From NCBI RefSeq assembly GCF_000745235.1, contig NZ_JQNL01000001.1:3218001-3282000 (forward strand): 64,000 nucleotides of DNA. Reading direction: 5' to 3'. Below, in pieces: positions 56,509 through 64,000 of the stretch. The DNA is from Luteibacter mycovicinus. GTDB taxonomy: Bacteria > Pseudomonadota > Gammaproteobacteria > Xanthomonadales > Rhodanobacteraceae. The notes under the pieces were generated by a model. The model had not been told where the DNA came from and made no database searches. It saw only the letters and a program-made list of their open reading frames with translations. The translations under genes were made by a program, and so were the position numbers. Position 1 is the first letter of the stretch. Every line of letters starts with the position of its first letter.

Positions 56509-57435
56509 GTGACCGATTCGATCGTCGATACCCTTGCGTCCGAGGACGTGCTGCACCGCTTCCTGCTCGAGAAGGCGGGTGTGCGCGGCGTACTCGTGCG
56601 GCTCGGCGCCAGCTGGCAGGACATCGCCTCGCGCGTCGATTACTCCGCGGAGCTTCGCGACACGCTGGGGCAGGCCGTCGCGGCATCCGCGCTGCTGACC
56701 GGCAACGTCAAGTTCGAAGGCTCGCTGTCCCTGGAGTTCAAGAGTCAGGGCGCGCTGCGCCTCCTCTTCGCGGAATGCACCGACAAGGGCCGCCTCCGCG
56801 GGCTGGCGCGATTCGACGACGGCGACATGCCGGTGACGGACGGCAAGCTCGATCTGAGCGAGCTGCCCGACGCCGCGCTCGCCATCACCATCGGCCAGAT
56901 CGACCGCGGCCGCTATCAGGGGCTGGTCGACCTCGACACGTCGTCCCTCGCCGAGGCGCTGGAGAACTACTTCCTGCGGTCGGAACAGCTGCCCGCGCGC
57001 ATTCTTCTCGCGGCAGATGGCGTGCACGCGGTTGGCCTCATCCTGCAACCGGTAGCGGGAGAGGGCGGACACAGCGCCGCTGAACAGGACGACGACGCCT
57101 GGGAGCGTGTCGGTCACCTGACGGCCACGCTGAGCGCCAGCGAGATGCTGTCGACGCGCCCGGAGGAGCTGCTGTTCCGGCTCTATCACGAGGAAACCGT
57201 GCGACTGTACGAGCCAAAGCCGCTCGCGTTTGGCTGCACGTGTTCACAGGAGCGCGTGGAAGGCATGTTACGCGCGCTGGGGCGCGACGAGGTCGAGGCG
57301 ACCCTCGAGGATCGCGATGGCGAGATCGAGGTGATCTGCGAGTTCTGCGCCACGCGGTATGTGTTCGATCGCGTGGATGCCGAGCGTCTGCTCACGCAGG
57401 CCGAGACCCCTCCCGCCCCCTCGACGCTGCAGTAA
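56509..57435 (+). CDS. hslO: Redox-regulated chaperone Hsp33
   Basis: Hsp33 (308 residues) is a holdase activated by oxidation. The zinc cysteines are Cys243-x-Cys245 (GCTCSQERV) and Cys277-xx-Cys280 (CEFCATRYVF), and the core has GNVKFEGSLSLEFKSQGALRLLFAECT. The start is GTG 56509 behind a full AGGAGG. It converges on the GGDEF-EAL gene with an 8-base gap. Confidence 0.95.
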   Translation: MTDSIVDTLASEDVLHRFLLEKAGVRGVLVRLGASWQDIASRVDYSAELRDTLGQAVAASALLTGNVKFEGSLSLEFKSQGALRLLFAECTDKGRLRGLARFDDGDMPVTDGKLDLSELPDAALAITIGQIDRGRYQGLVDLDTSSLAEALENYFLRSEQLPARILLAADGVHAVGLILQPVAGEGGHSAAEQDDDAWERVGHLTATLSASEMLSTRPEELLFRLYHEETVRLYEPKPLAFGCTCSQERVEGMLRALGRDEVEATLEDRDGEIEVICEFCATRYVFDRVDAERLLTQAETPPAPSTLQ

Positions 57436-57442
57436 ACCGCGC

Positions 57443-60337
57443 TCAGGCATCCAGCGACAGTGGCGCTCCCAGCCACTTGCTCGCTGGCTGTGGCTGCGCG
57501 AACAGAAACCCCTGACCGAACCGGCAGCCGATACGCTGCAGTACCCGCATCTGCGATTCGGTTTCGATGCCCTCGGCGATCACCTGCATGCGCAGCGAGT
57601 CCGCCAGCGCCTGGATGGCCCGGACGACCGCCGTGCTATGCGCCTGATCGTCTTCCGCCGGAAGCTCGATGACAAACGAACGGTCGATCTTCAGCGTCTC
57701 GATCGGATACTGATGCAGATAGCTCAGTGACGAGTACCCGGTACCGAAGTCATCCAGCGCGATGCCGACACCGTGCTCGCGCAGGTGCTCGAGAATACGT
57801 TTGACCTGCGCCGGATTCTCCAGCAGCGCGCGCTCGGTCACCTCGACGCGAATACAGCGCGCGGGTACGCCGTGCTGTGCGAACAGGTCCAGCAACCGCT
57901 GATCGAGATCGGCCGAGCGGAAATGACTGCCCGACACGTTGATGCTGATGAAGCCCTCGTCGCGCGTAAGCGCACGGGCCTGCCGCGCCACCTGCTCGAA
58001 GATCTGCCAGTCGATCGCCTCCGAACAACCGGTGTCCTCGGCAACCGCGAGGAATTCGCCGGGCGGAAGCAAGCCGCGCTCGGGATGGCGCCAGCGCAGC
58101 AGCGCCTCATAGCCGACGACGCGTAAGGTCGCCAGTTCGACGATCGGCTGGAAGAACGGCACGAACTCATTGCGGGTGATCGCCCGCCGGAGGTCGCCCT
58201 CGAGCTCGAGCAGCGAAAGCGCTTCACGGCGCAGGCGATCATCGAAGACGGCGGCGCGATGGCGTCCCTCGTCCTTCGCGCGATACATGGCCGAATCGGC
58301 GTCGCGCAGCAGTTCTTCCGGTCGCGTGTATTCGGGCGTCGGCAGCGCGATACCGATGGATGCGGAGGTGAAGATCTCCTTCGCGCCCAGGCGGAAGGGT
58401 GTCTGCAACTGCGCGATGATGCGCTCCGCGATGTGCGTGGCCGCCTGGGGATCGGTGATGCCCTCGACCAGCACGGCGAACTCGTCGCCGCCCAGACGCG
58501 CGACGACATCGCGCGTCTTCAGGCAGGCACGCACGCGTCCGCCGACCTGGAAGAGGAGATCGTCGCCGACCAGATGACCGACCGAGTCGTTGATCACCTT
58601 GAAACGGTCGAGATCGATGAAGAGCACGGCGAACAGTTCGCCCGGGTTCTCGCGGTAATGGTTGAGCGCCTGCTCGAGTCGCTGCAGGAGCAGCGTGCGG
58701 TTGGGCAGGCCGGTAAGCGAGTCGTGCAGGGTTTCGTATTTCAGCCGGCGTTCGACGCGTTCGCGCTCGGCGATCTGCTCGCGCAGGTCACGGTTGGCCA
58801 GCGCCAGGGCACGGGTGCGCTCGGTGACGCGTCGCTCGAGGCTGGCGTAGGCCTGCTTCAGCGATTCGGTCGTGTACTTGCGCTGCAGCGCGTTGGCGAT
58901 GTGGTAGCTGACGAACGTCAGCAATTCCTGGTCGCGCGCGCTGTACGTGTGTTCGGGCGAATAGCTCTGCACCGCGAGCACGCCCATCGACTTCTCGTTC
59001 CAGATCAGCGGAACGCCCAGCCAGTGCAGTGAGCGCGCGCCGCTGGTGGAAAGGACCTGGTCGCGATTGAGGCGGTCGATCTCGTCGCGATCGGCCAGCA
59101 GCGCCTTGCCGTTACGCAGCACGAATTCGGTGAGGCCACGCCCCAGCTCGCGCGGCTCGCGCACGCCATCGAGTTCGTCGACGGAGTAGGGGAAGGTCAG
59201 CTTGTTCTGGTCTTCCGAGAGCAGCGCGATATAGAAGTTGCGCGCGTAGAGCAGGCCGCCGATGACGCGATGCACGGCGGCATAGAAGTTCTCGATACTG
59301 TCCGACGTATTGGCCAGCTCGGCGATACGGAACAGGGCCGCCTGCAGGCGTTCGCCGCGCTGACGCTGCAGGACCTGCTGGCGCAGCACGCGGTTGGCCT
59401 CACGCAGGGCCGCGGTTCGCGTGGTCACGCGTCGCTCGAGTTCCTCGTGCGCCTGGCGTCGTTCGAGCGCCGTCTGCACGTGCTGCGCGACATAGGTAAG
59501 GAGTTCGCGGTCGTTTTCGCTGTAGTGCGTGTCGTCCCGGTAACTCTGCACCACCAGGGCGCCCACCACGTCGTCACCGCGCTTCATCGGTACGCCGAGC
59601 CAGTCGTCGCTGGGCGGGCCGATGGCCACGCGTGGACCCGGGAGGCTCTTTTCCAGCTCGGAGCTGGCGCCCATCATCGAACGCCCGCTCTGCAGCACGT
59701 GCCAGGTCAGGGAGTTCTCGATCGCGTCGATCAGGCGGATGCCTTCGGGATCCGGTGTGTCGTCGTCGACCGTGTCGACGAAATACGGAAAGCGTACGGT
59801 CCGGTTCTGCGCGTCGTAGAGGACGATGAAGAAGTTTTCGGCGTACATGAGGCTGCCCACGATGCTGTGCAGCGCACTCATCATGTCCTTCATGTTGTGC
59901 TCGGCACCCGCCTGCTCGGCGATGGCGTAGAGCGCGCGTTGCAGCCGTTCGGCCAGCGCCAGGCGCGAGATCGCCTCGTAAAGATTCGCGGTTTCCGCAA
60001 GCTGGCGTAGCCGGGCGGAGGCAAGCCTGCCCAGCCAGGACACCATGTCGATCGAGGCGGAGGCGTCGCGATCGTCGGTGCCGAAGCCCAGCGTCCGCCC
60101 TGACTGCGGGTCGACAGCGAGGTCGAGCGTGGTGCCGGCCGCCATCGGCGCGTCGTCGACGCGCAGCCAGGAGACCCGGGCGTCGGGCAGGAGGCAGCGC
60201 GCGAATGCCTCGCACTCGTCGCGGACCCCATCGGCATCGGCGGCTCTCAGCAGACGCTCGACGGCGTCATGCAGCGGCTCGACCTCCCCTGTGCCGGGTG
60301 TTTGCGATGTCGGGCTTTGGGATGGAGCTATGGTCAT
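57443..60337 (-). CDS. GAF-GAF-GGDEF-EAL cyclic-di-GMP signalling protein
   Basis: This 964-residue cytoplasmic protein has no membrane segment. Two related GAF domains (about 125-295 and 330-490) are each followed by a charged helix (ERRVTTRTAALREANRVLRQQV and ERRVTERTRALALANRDLREQI), pointing to an internal duplication. The GGDEF motif is intact at 616-620 (RLGGDEFAVL). EAL is intact at 744-746 (YEALLRW), with DDFGTGYSS later, so both cyclase and phosphodiesterase activities are possible. The ligand of the GAF domains is unknown. Confidence 0.93.
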   Translation of the reverse strand: MTIAPSQSPTSQTPGTGEVEPLHDAVERLLRAADADGVRDECEAFARCLLPDARVSWLRVDDAPMAAGTTLDLAVDPQSGRTLGFGTDDRDASASIDMVSWLGRLASARLRQLAETANLYEAISRLALAERLQRALYAIAEQAGAEHNMKDMMSALHSIVGSLMYAENFFIVLYDAQNRTVRFPYFVDTVDDDTPDPEGIRLIDAIENSLTWHVLQSGRSMMGASSELEKSLPGPRVAIGPPSDDWLGVPMKRGDDVVGALVVQSYRDDTHYSENDRELLTYVAQHVQTALERRQAHEELERRVTTRTAALREANRVLRQQVLQRQRGERLQAALFRIAELANTSDSIENFYAAVHRVIGGLLYARNFYIALLSEDQNKLTFPYSVDELDGVREPRELGRGLTEFVLRNGKALLADRDEIDRLNRDQVLSTSGARSLHWLGVPLIWNEKSMGVLAVQSYSPEHTYSARDQELLTFVSYHIANALQRKYTTESLKQAYASLERRVTERTRALALANRDLREQIAERERVERRLKYETLHDSLTGLPNRTLLLQRLEQALNHYRENPGELFAVLFIDLDRFKVINDSVGHLVGDDLLFQVGGRVRACLKTRDVVARLGGDEFAVLVEGITDPQAATHIAERIIAQLQTPFRLGAKEIFTSASIGIALPTPEYTRPEELLRDADSAMYRAKDEGRHRAAVFDDRLRREALSLLELEGDLRRAITRNEFVPFFQPIVELATLRVVGYEALLRWRHPERGLLPPGEFLAVAEDTGCSEAIDWQIFEQVARQARALTRDEGFISINVSGSHFRSADLDQRLLDLFAQHGVPARCIRVEVTERALLENPAQVKRILEHLREHGVGIALDDFGTGYSSLSYLHQYPIETLKIDRSFVIELPAEDDQAHSTAVVRAIQALADSLRMQVIAEGIETESQMRVLQRIGCRFGQGFLFAQPQPASKWLGAPLSLDA

Positions 60338-60603
60338 CGCCTGACGAAGATTCCGGTCGTGGTCGGGCCAGTCTATATGCGTTAACGCAACCGTGCGATG
60401 GCCCTTGCAGGTTGCCGAACCCGTTGCGCCCCACGCGCCGCGGTTCCCCCTGTCGTACTAAACGGCAGGTAATCTTTTTCCTGAACCTCGACCGCTCCGG
60501 GGTGTTAGTAAAAAGTAAAACGGGGTATAGTCGAGCCGTCCTCGTCGGGCTGAAGGCGGGGGCACGGGGAGGAAACCTTCAGCCGCTTACGACCAGACCC
60601 GAC
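60338..60603. other. Intergenic region upstream of the outer-membrane-like gene
   Basis: It contains a TATAGT (60526-60531) preceded by an A-rich stretch with repeated GTAAAA, about 75 bases before the gene. No matching -35 is obvious, so an activator or alternative sigma factor may be used. No coding signal was seen. Confidence 0.4.
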
Positions 60604-61563
60604 ATGCGCCGATCCTTACTCACGTTGCTACTTCTGATGCCGCTCGTCGCGGCAGGTCAGAGTGCGTCGGTGGGTCCGGACGCCACGGCGTCCCGTCTGC
60701 TGGCCAAGCAGCCGGATGCCTACGCGCAGACGAGCCAGGGTTCCTTGCCGCTGTGGCGCGCCCCCGATGGCCGGATGCTCGCCATCCAGGCCGACGATCG
60801 CGCCGATCCCAGCAAGCCGTTGGCCCTCCACGCGGTCGATGCCGGCCCCTTCCTGTCCAGTGGCCTGCAGTACGATCTCGGCCCGCGGCTCCAGGCCCAC
60901 GCCAGTGTCAGCGGGCAGGGCTGGGCGAATTCGGCCGAATCCTGCGCCGCCGCGGCGCCGGGTGGGCTCGACAACCGTTGCTACACGCCGGGTGCGCCGC
61001 CGCGCATTGTCGGCAGCGAAGTCGGCGCGACCTACCGTGGCACGGGTTACAGCCTCGGTCTGGGCGTCGGTTCGAGCCGTCCGACGGGTGGTGGCGCGGC
61101 GCTCCCGCGTGTGCTGCCGGGCCTGTCGACCGCATCGGGCCTTCCCATCAGCGCCCTTTCGTCCAGCACCGAGCTCAATGCTCACGGCAGGGTCGATCTC
61201 GGTGCGCGCAGCGGTATAGACGTCGGCGCCAGCGTCGGTCGCATCCGCCTGCTGCCGGGCAATCTGCTGGGCATCGGCTCGGTCGACCAGAAAGCGCTGA
61301 GCTTCGGCGTCGACCGCGGCTCCGTGTCGGGCGCCATCACCGGCCGCACCATGCAGCCGGAAGCCAACATCGTGAATGGCCTGAACCCGGATCGCCGCTG
61401 GAGCGCGGTGGACCTCGGCGTCACCTTCCGCCTGCCATGGCGTGGCGAGCTCTCGGTCGGCGCACAGAACGTCTGGTCCTCGGGCAACGCCCCCGCGAGT
61501 CCGGCGGGTCCAGAGCCCGACTCCTCGCGAACGCCTTACGTCCAGTACCACCAGGACCTCTGA
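60604..61563 (+). CDS. Exported protein with outer-membrane beta-barrel character
   Basis: This 319-residue protein has a signal peptide (cleavage near VAAGQS). Many short alternating strands rich in Gly, Ser and Ala follow (IVGSEVGATYRGTGYSLGLGVG, ELNAHGRVDLGARSGIDVGASVG), consistent with a small beta-barrel or surface protein. The C-terminus lacks the classic final phenylalanine. I recognise no named family. ATG 60604 has a weak ribosome site, but the signal peptide starts there. A terminator follows at once. Confidence 0.68.
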   Translation: MRRSLLTLLLLMPLVAAGQSASVGPDATASRLLAKQPDAYAQTSQGSLPLWRAPDGRMLAIQADDRADPSKPLALHAVDAGPFLSSGLQYDLGPRLQAHASVSGQGWANSAESCAAAAPGGLDNRCYTPGAPPRIVGSEVGATYRGTGYSLGLGVGSSRPTGGGAALPRVLPGLSTASGLPISALSSSTELNAHGRVDLGARSGIDVGASVGRIRLLPGNLLGIGSVDQKALSFGVDRGSVSGAITGRTMQPEANIVNGLNPDRRWSAVDLGVTFRLPWRGELSVGAQNVWSSGNAPASPAGPEPDSSRTPYVQYHQDL

Positions 61564-61565
61564 AC

Positions 61566-61592
61566 GAACCCGCCGCAAGGCGGGTTCTTCGT
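61566..61592 (+). terminator. Intrinsic terminator after the outer-membrane-like gene
   Basis: AACCCGCC and GGCGGGTT form a perfect 8-bp stem (9 with the flanking G-C pair) with a GCAA tetraloop, followed by CTTCGTTT. Confidence 0.85.
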
Positions 61593-61748
61593 TTATGGCG
61601 CTGCGGATGGCAGCCGATCCGGTGGACGCCGGCCCTGCTGACGATCCCGCGGCGGCTGGTCGGCTGGCCGGCTTGGCGGCAATGGCCGAGCTCGGCTCGG
61701 CTTGCGCCATCGCGTTTGGCTTTGTCGCGGTGTGTCGTGTCGTGTTGG

Positions 61749-61990
61749 AGAGACGGCGGGGGTGACCCTCGCGGCCACGCCTTCGGCGACCCCTCAGGGA
61801 AGGGCCGCTACCGCGGCCGTATTTCAATGGCCTTCGGCCGGGTCGGGCTTCGCCTGGGGGTTTTCGAGTCGGCTGTCCCTGCCTCCCCGAAAACGGCCGG
61901 TCATCCCTGACCGGCCCCGCCTGCGCGGCCTTGTCCAGTCGAAGCCCTCGCCTGCGGCTACCGGCCGCGAGGGTCACCCCCGCCGTCTCT
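61749..61990 (+). repeat. Inverted-end structured repeat, copy A
   Basis: This 242-bp element is bounded by a perfect 28-bp inverted repeat (61749-61776 with 61963-61990). The interior can form further hairpins, such as GGCCGGTCA/TGACCGGCC with a TCCC loop and GGCC/GGCC around TTC. It matches the reverse complement of copy B at 62240-62483 over nearly its whole length. It has no transposase and only short accidental reading frames. It looks like a MITE-like or REPIN-like dispersed element. Confidence 0.85.
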
Positions 61991-62051
61991 TTGGTGTACC
62001 GAGGTGGGTTGGTGGTCGAGCGGGGTGTGGCTTCTTCGCTTCGTTGGCTTT

Positions 62052-62134
62052 TCGCGCGCAGGGCGCGCTCCTACAGGCCGCCATGTATCCCACTATTGCG
62101 GTCGCCGTGCGGTAGGAGCGAACCCTGTTCGCGA
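62052..62134. repeat. Pair of inverted REP-like units
   Basis: 62052-62075 is the exact reverse complement of the 24-base unit at 2369-2392. 62112-62134 is a diverged unit in the opposite orientation, starting GTAGGAGCGAACCC. The two face each other across 36 bases, the paired arrangement typical of REP doublets. They lie in the spacer between the two larger repeats. Confidence 0.7.
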
Positions 62135-62239
62135 ACCCTCACCCCGGCTAAGGCGAACGAGGCCATCCGAAACAGGCAGGCGAGCGGTCCCAGCCACGAA
62201 GCGAGCCGCGGCTCGGCCGCACGATGCCTCAGTCCCCCA

Positions 62240-62483
62240 AAGAGCCGGCGGGTGCCACCCTCGCGTCCGGTAGCCGCAGGCGAGGGCTCCGACTGGAAGA
62301 GGCCGCGAGAGCGGGGCCGGTCAAGGATGACCGGCCGTTTTCGGGGAGGCAGGGACAGCCGACTCGAAAACCCCCAGTCGGAGCCCGACCCGGCCGTAGG
62401 CCATTGATACACGGCCGCGGTAGCGGCCTTTCCTTATGGGGTCGCCGCAGGCGTGGACGCGAGGGTGGCACCCGCCGGCTCTT
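62240..62483 (-). repeat. Inverted-end structured repeat, copy B
   Basis: This 244-bp element is bounded by a perfect 29-bp inverted repeat (62240-62268 with 62455-62483), in inverted orientation to copy A. Its terminal arm differs from that of copy A at five positions, but each change is matched on the other arm, so pairing stays perfect. The internal GGCCGGTCA/TGACCGGCC hairpin is also kept, with a changed loop (AGGA). Confidence 0.85.
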
Positions 62484-62571
62484 CAACGCGACATCACACG
62501 CCGCAGCAAGCCCAACGCGAAGGCGACAGCCGAGCCGTAAACCAACTCCGTCCTCAGCCCATCGAAGCGCC

Positions 62572-63480
62572 TCAGCGCCCCTGGCCCCTCAACCGCACGT
62601 CGCCGCTGAACGACTCGACATGAATGAAACCGTTGCCACCGCCCAGGGTGGTCTTCAGTTCCTTACCCGGACCATCGTCACCCTTGGACGGGCTGCCGAA
62701 GTCGCTGCGGATCTCGCCGCTGAAGGTTGAGGCCTCGAGCTTTGCCGAGGTGTCGGTCGGCAGCTGCAGCTGGACATCGCCACTCATCGAGTCGACGTTG
62801 ATCTTGCCGTCGCGTGCCGGGCCACCGGTGACCTGGGTGTCGCCGGAGACCGTGCTGAAGCTCGCTTCCTTCCATGGACCGCCACCGATCGTCATGCGGC
62901 CGGACACCGTCTGGGCCTCGACGCGCTCCGTGACCTGAGGTGCCGTGATGTCGCCGGAGACGGTCTGCAGTTCGGCCTTGTCCGAACGGCCGGCGAGGTC
63001 GATCGTGCCGCTCACCGTCTGCATGCTGACGTTCGGCGATCGCAGGTTGGCGCGAATGCGACCGCTCACGGAGTTGATGTCGATCTTGCCGCCGTCGAGG
63101 CCGTCGACACTGACGGGGGCGCTCACGACATTGATATCGATGGAGACGCCGCGCGGCACGCGCACGTTGAGTACCGTGGGCTGCATGCGGGTGTCGTTGC
63201 CCCAGCTGAACCAGTTGCCTTTCTTCTCGTCGCCATCGACATGGATGTCGACGTTCTGGTCGTTGCCTTCGATCTCGAGCGGACGGGCGCCGTCGCCGAG
63301 CGTGCCGGAGACCTGCACTTGGTTCTTGTCCCAGGCGGTCACCGTGACTTCGCCCTTGACGTTGTCGATGCTTACCTTCGCGGTCGGACGGATGTCTTTC
63401 GACAGGTTGATCGGTGTCGAGGCGAATGCCTGACCGATCGAGAGCGCCAGCAGCAGGGGAGTGAGGTAGAGCGTTTTCAT
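62572..63480 (-). CDS. DUF4097-type secreted beta-strand repeat protein
   Basis: This 302-residue exported protein has a signal peptide ending near AFA (residue 19). It has repeated short strands of the form VSGxI/VSGDI (SVSGRIRANL, TVSGTIDLAG, TVSGDITAPQ, TVSGRMTIGG, TVSGDTQVTG, SMSGDVQLQL, TFSGEIRSDF), which build the DUF4097 beta-solenoid-like fold. It is 24 bases after the anti-sigma-like gene on the same strand and so probably in the ECF sigma operon. The function is unknown, probably envelope-associated. Confidence 0.88.
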   Translation of the reverse strand: MKTLYLTPLLLALSIGQAFASTPINLSKDIRPTAKVSIDNVKGEVTVTAWDKNQVQVSGTLGDGARPLEIEGNDQNVDIHVDGDEKKGNWFSWGNDTRMQPTVLNVRVPRGVSIDINVVSAPVSVDGLDGGKIDINSVSGRIRANLRSPNVSMQTVSGTIDLAGRSDKAELQTVSGDITAPQVTERVEAQTVSGRMTIGGGPWKEASFSTVSGDTQVTGGPARDGKINVDSMSGDVQLQLPTDTSAKLEASTFSGEIRSDFGSPSKGDDGPGKELKTTLGGGNGFIHVESFSGDVRLRGQGR

Positions 63481-63504
63481 AGCGGTTTGTCCTGGCTGTT
63501 CGCG

Positions 63505-63927
63505 TTAGCCGGCTTGCTTTTCAAAATTGCGCAGACGATCGCGCTGGCGTTCGGTACGTAGCAGCAGGCGCTGCAGCGCGGGAGAGTCGGGGGAGTCCTT
63601 CATGGCCTGAGTGAGCTCCATGTGGGCTGCGTCGAGTTCGACCGCCGCGCCGGACAGGCGCGGATCGGCCGGCTTCCAGGGCTGCGTCGTGCTGGCCATG
63701 CCATCGCTGCCGGTGGGCTTGGCCAGATGAAGGCCGACGCCGCCGCTCAGGACCGCGACACCGGCGATGGCGGCGGCCATCAGCCAGGGCTGTGCGCGAC
63801 GCCGACGCGGCTGAGCGATTACGGGCGCTTCGCCGAGGCGGGCGTCGATATCGGCCCACAGGTCGCGATGCGGCGTGACCGGGCGGTTGAGCGAGCGCAT
63901 CTGGCGCAGATAGTCGAGTTCGTTCAT
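63505..63927 (-). CDS. Anti-sigma-factor-like single-pass membrane protein
   Basis: This 140-residue protein has an N-terminal cytoplasmic part (YLRQMRSLNRPVTPHRDLWADIDARL), one membrane segment (about residues 49-67) and a short helical periplasmic part. The topology, and the four-base overlap with the end of an ECF sigma gene, indicate the cognate anti-sigma factor. It lacks a ZAS HxxxCxxC motif. Confidence 0.75.
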   Translation of the reverse strand: MNELDYLRQMRSLNRPVTPHRDLWADIDARLGEAPVIAQPRRRRAQPWLMAAAIAGVAVLSGGVGLHLAKPTGSDGMASTTQPWKPADPRLSGAAVELDAAHMELTQAMKDSPDSPALQRLLLRTERQRDRLRNFEKQAG

Positions 63928-64000
63928 GGCGTCTCTCCCAGTGCGCGGCGGAGGAGCCCGCGCGCACGGTGTAACTGTGCTTTTGAAGACCCCACCGCCA
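63924..64000 (-). CDS. ECF sigma factor (C-terminal end only)
   Basis: The last 25 codons before the window edge read SKAQLHRARGLLRRALGETP. This is the region 4 DNA-recognition helix and tail of an ECF RNA polymerase sigma factor. The stop overlaps the start of the anti-sigma-like gene (ATGA). Confidence 0.85.
   Translation of the reverse strand, partial: AVGSSKAQLHRARGLLRRALGETP

Noticed and set aside
60628..61977. A 449-codon minus-strand frame running from the repeat through the outer-membrane-like gene
   Set aside because: It crosses a terminator and repeat copy A and is Arg/Ala-rich. The plus-strand frame has a signal peptide and a terminator in the right place.
62221..62730. Open frames of 85-168 codons inside the inverted-end repeats
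   Set aside because: They follow the repeat's symmetry and appear in several frames and both copies, and there is no ribosome site. The DNA is a structured repeat, not a coding region.

Overview
The window is from a high-GC gammaproteobacterium of the order Xanthomonadales. A Rhodanobacteraceae relative such as Luteibacter or Dyella is my best guess. The main reasons are that an O-antigen locus sits between a metB-type gene and etfAB, the arrangement known from Xanthomonas, and that Xanthomonadales-style repeats and gene families surround it. There is no rRNA, tRNA, CRISPR array, transposase or prophage. The window opens inside pilU and closes inside an ECF sigma factor gene; both are partial, on the minus strand.

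Layout. (1) 1-2.5 kb: pilU (partial), a DUF4398-type lipoprotein and its periplasmic partner, and a YdcH-like small protein. (2) 2.5-16 kb: cystathionine beta-synthase and glmS, a decayed acyltransferase, a secreted protein resembling a glycoside hydrolase, then nucleotide-sugar genes. gmd and rmd make GDP-D-rhamnose, manB and manC make GDP-mannose, and rfbBACD make dTDP-L-rhamnose. (3) 16.2-31.7 kb: metB followed by an ABC-transporter-dependent O-antigen cluster. It holds wzm, wzt, a 1803-residue multidomain methyltransferase/glycosyltransferase, an epimerase, an acyltransferase, a GT-C/GtrA/GtrB-like module and a methyltransferase. Base composition is visibly less GC-rich here. (4) 32-39.6 kb: etfA, etfB and the ETF-ubiquinone oxidoreductase gene, split by a second polysaccharide island holding a WbsX/RgpF-like protein and two GT2 enzymes. 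(5) 39.7-48.8 kb: an amidase, an AlkB-like gene with no standard start codon, an MCE/Mla-type lipid transport operon, gcvT and gcvH, and between these two a divergent pair of related secreted unknown proteins. (6) 49.2-54.6 kb: a MetJ repressor fused to a histone H1-like lysine/alanine tail, a TonB-like protein, a secreted serine beta-lactamase-family protein, a LemA-like leader remnant, a Tlc/MFS-like transporter and a CBS-pair protein. (7) 54.7-64 kb: a GT2 enzyme, mtgA, hslO (Hsp33), a GAF-GAF-GGDEF-EAL protein, an outer-membrane-like protein, a 1-kb repeat region, and a DUF4097 protein / anti-sigma-like / ECF sigma factor operon.

How it works together. The sugar genes supply D- and L-rhamnose donors for an O-polysaccharide probably built in the cytoplasm. 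The giant enzyme joins a methyltransferase, a middle domain and a coiled coil, in the order seen in the chain-terminating ruler WbdD, to three sugar-transfer modules. Wzt carries a C-terminal domain of the kind that recognises a finished chain end before export through Wzm. The GT-C/GtrA/GtrB-like module would then decorate the chain in the periplasm.

The most novel signals are the WbdD-like megaenzyme, the MetJ-H1 fusion, and two 242-244 bp repeats with perfect inverted ends. The ends of the two repeats differ from each other at five positions, yet each stays perfectly self-complementary. All assignments come from reading the sequence; no database search was run.
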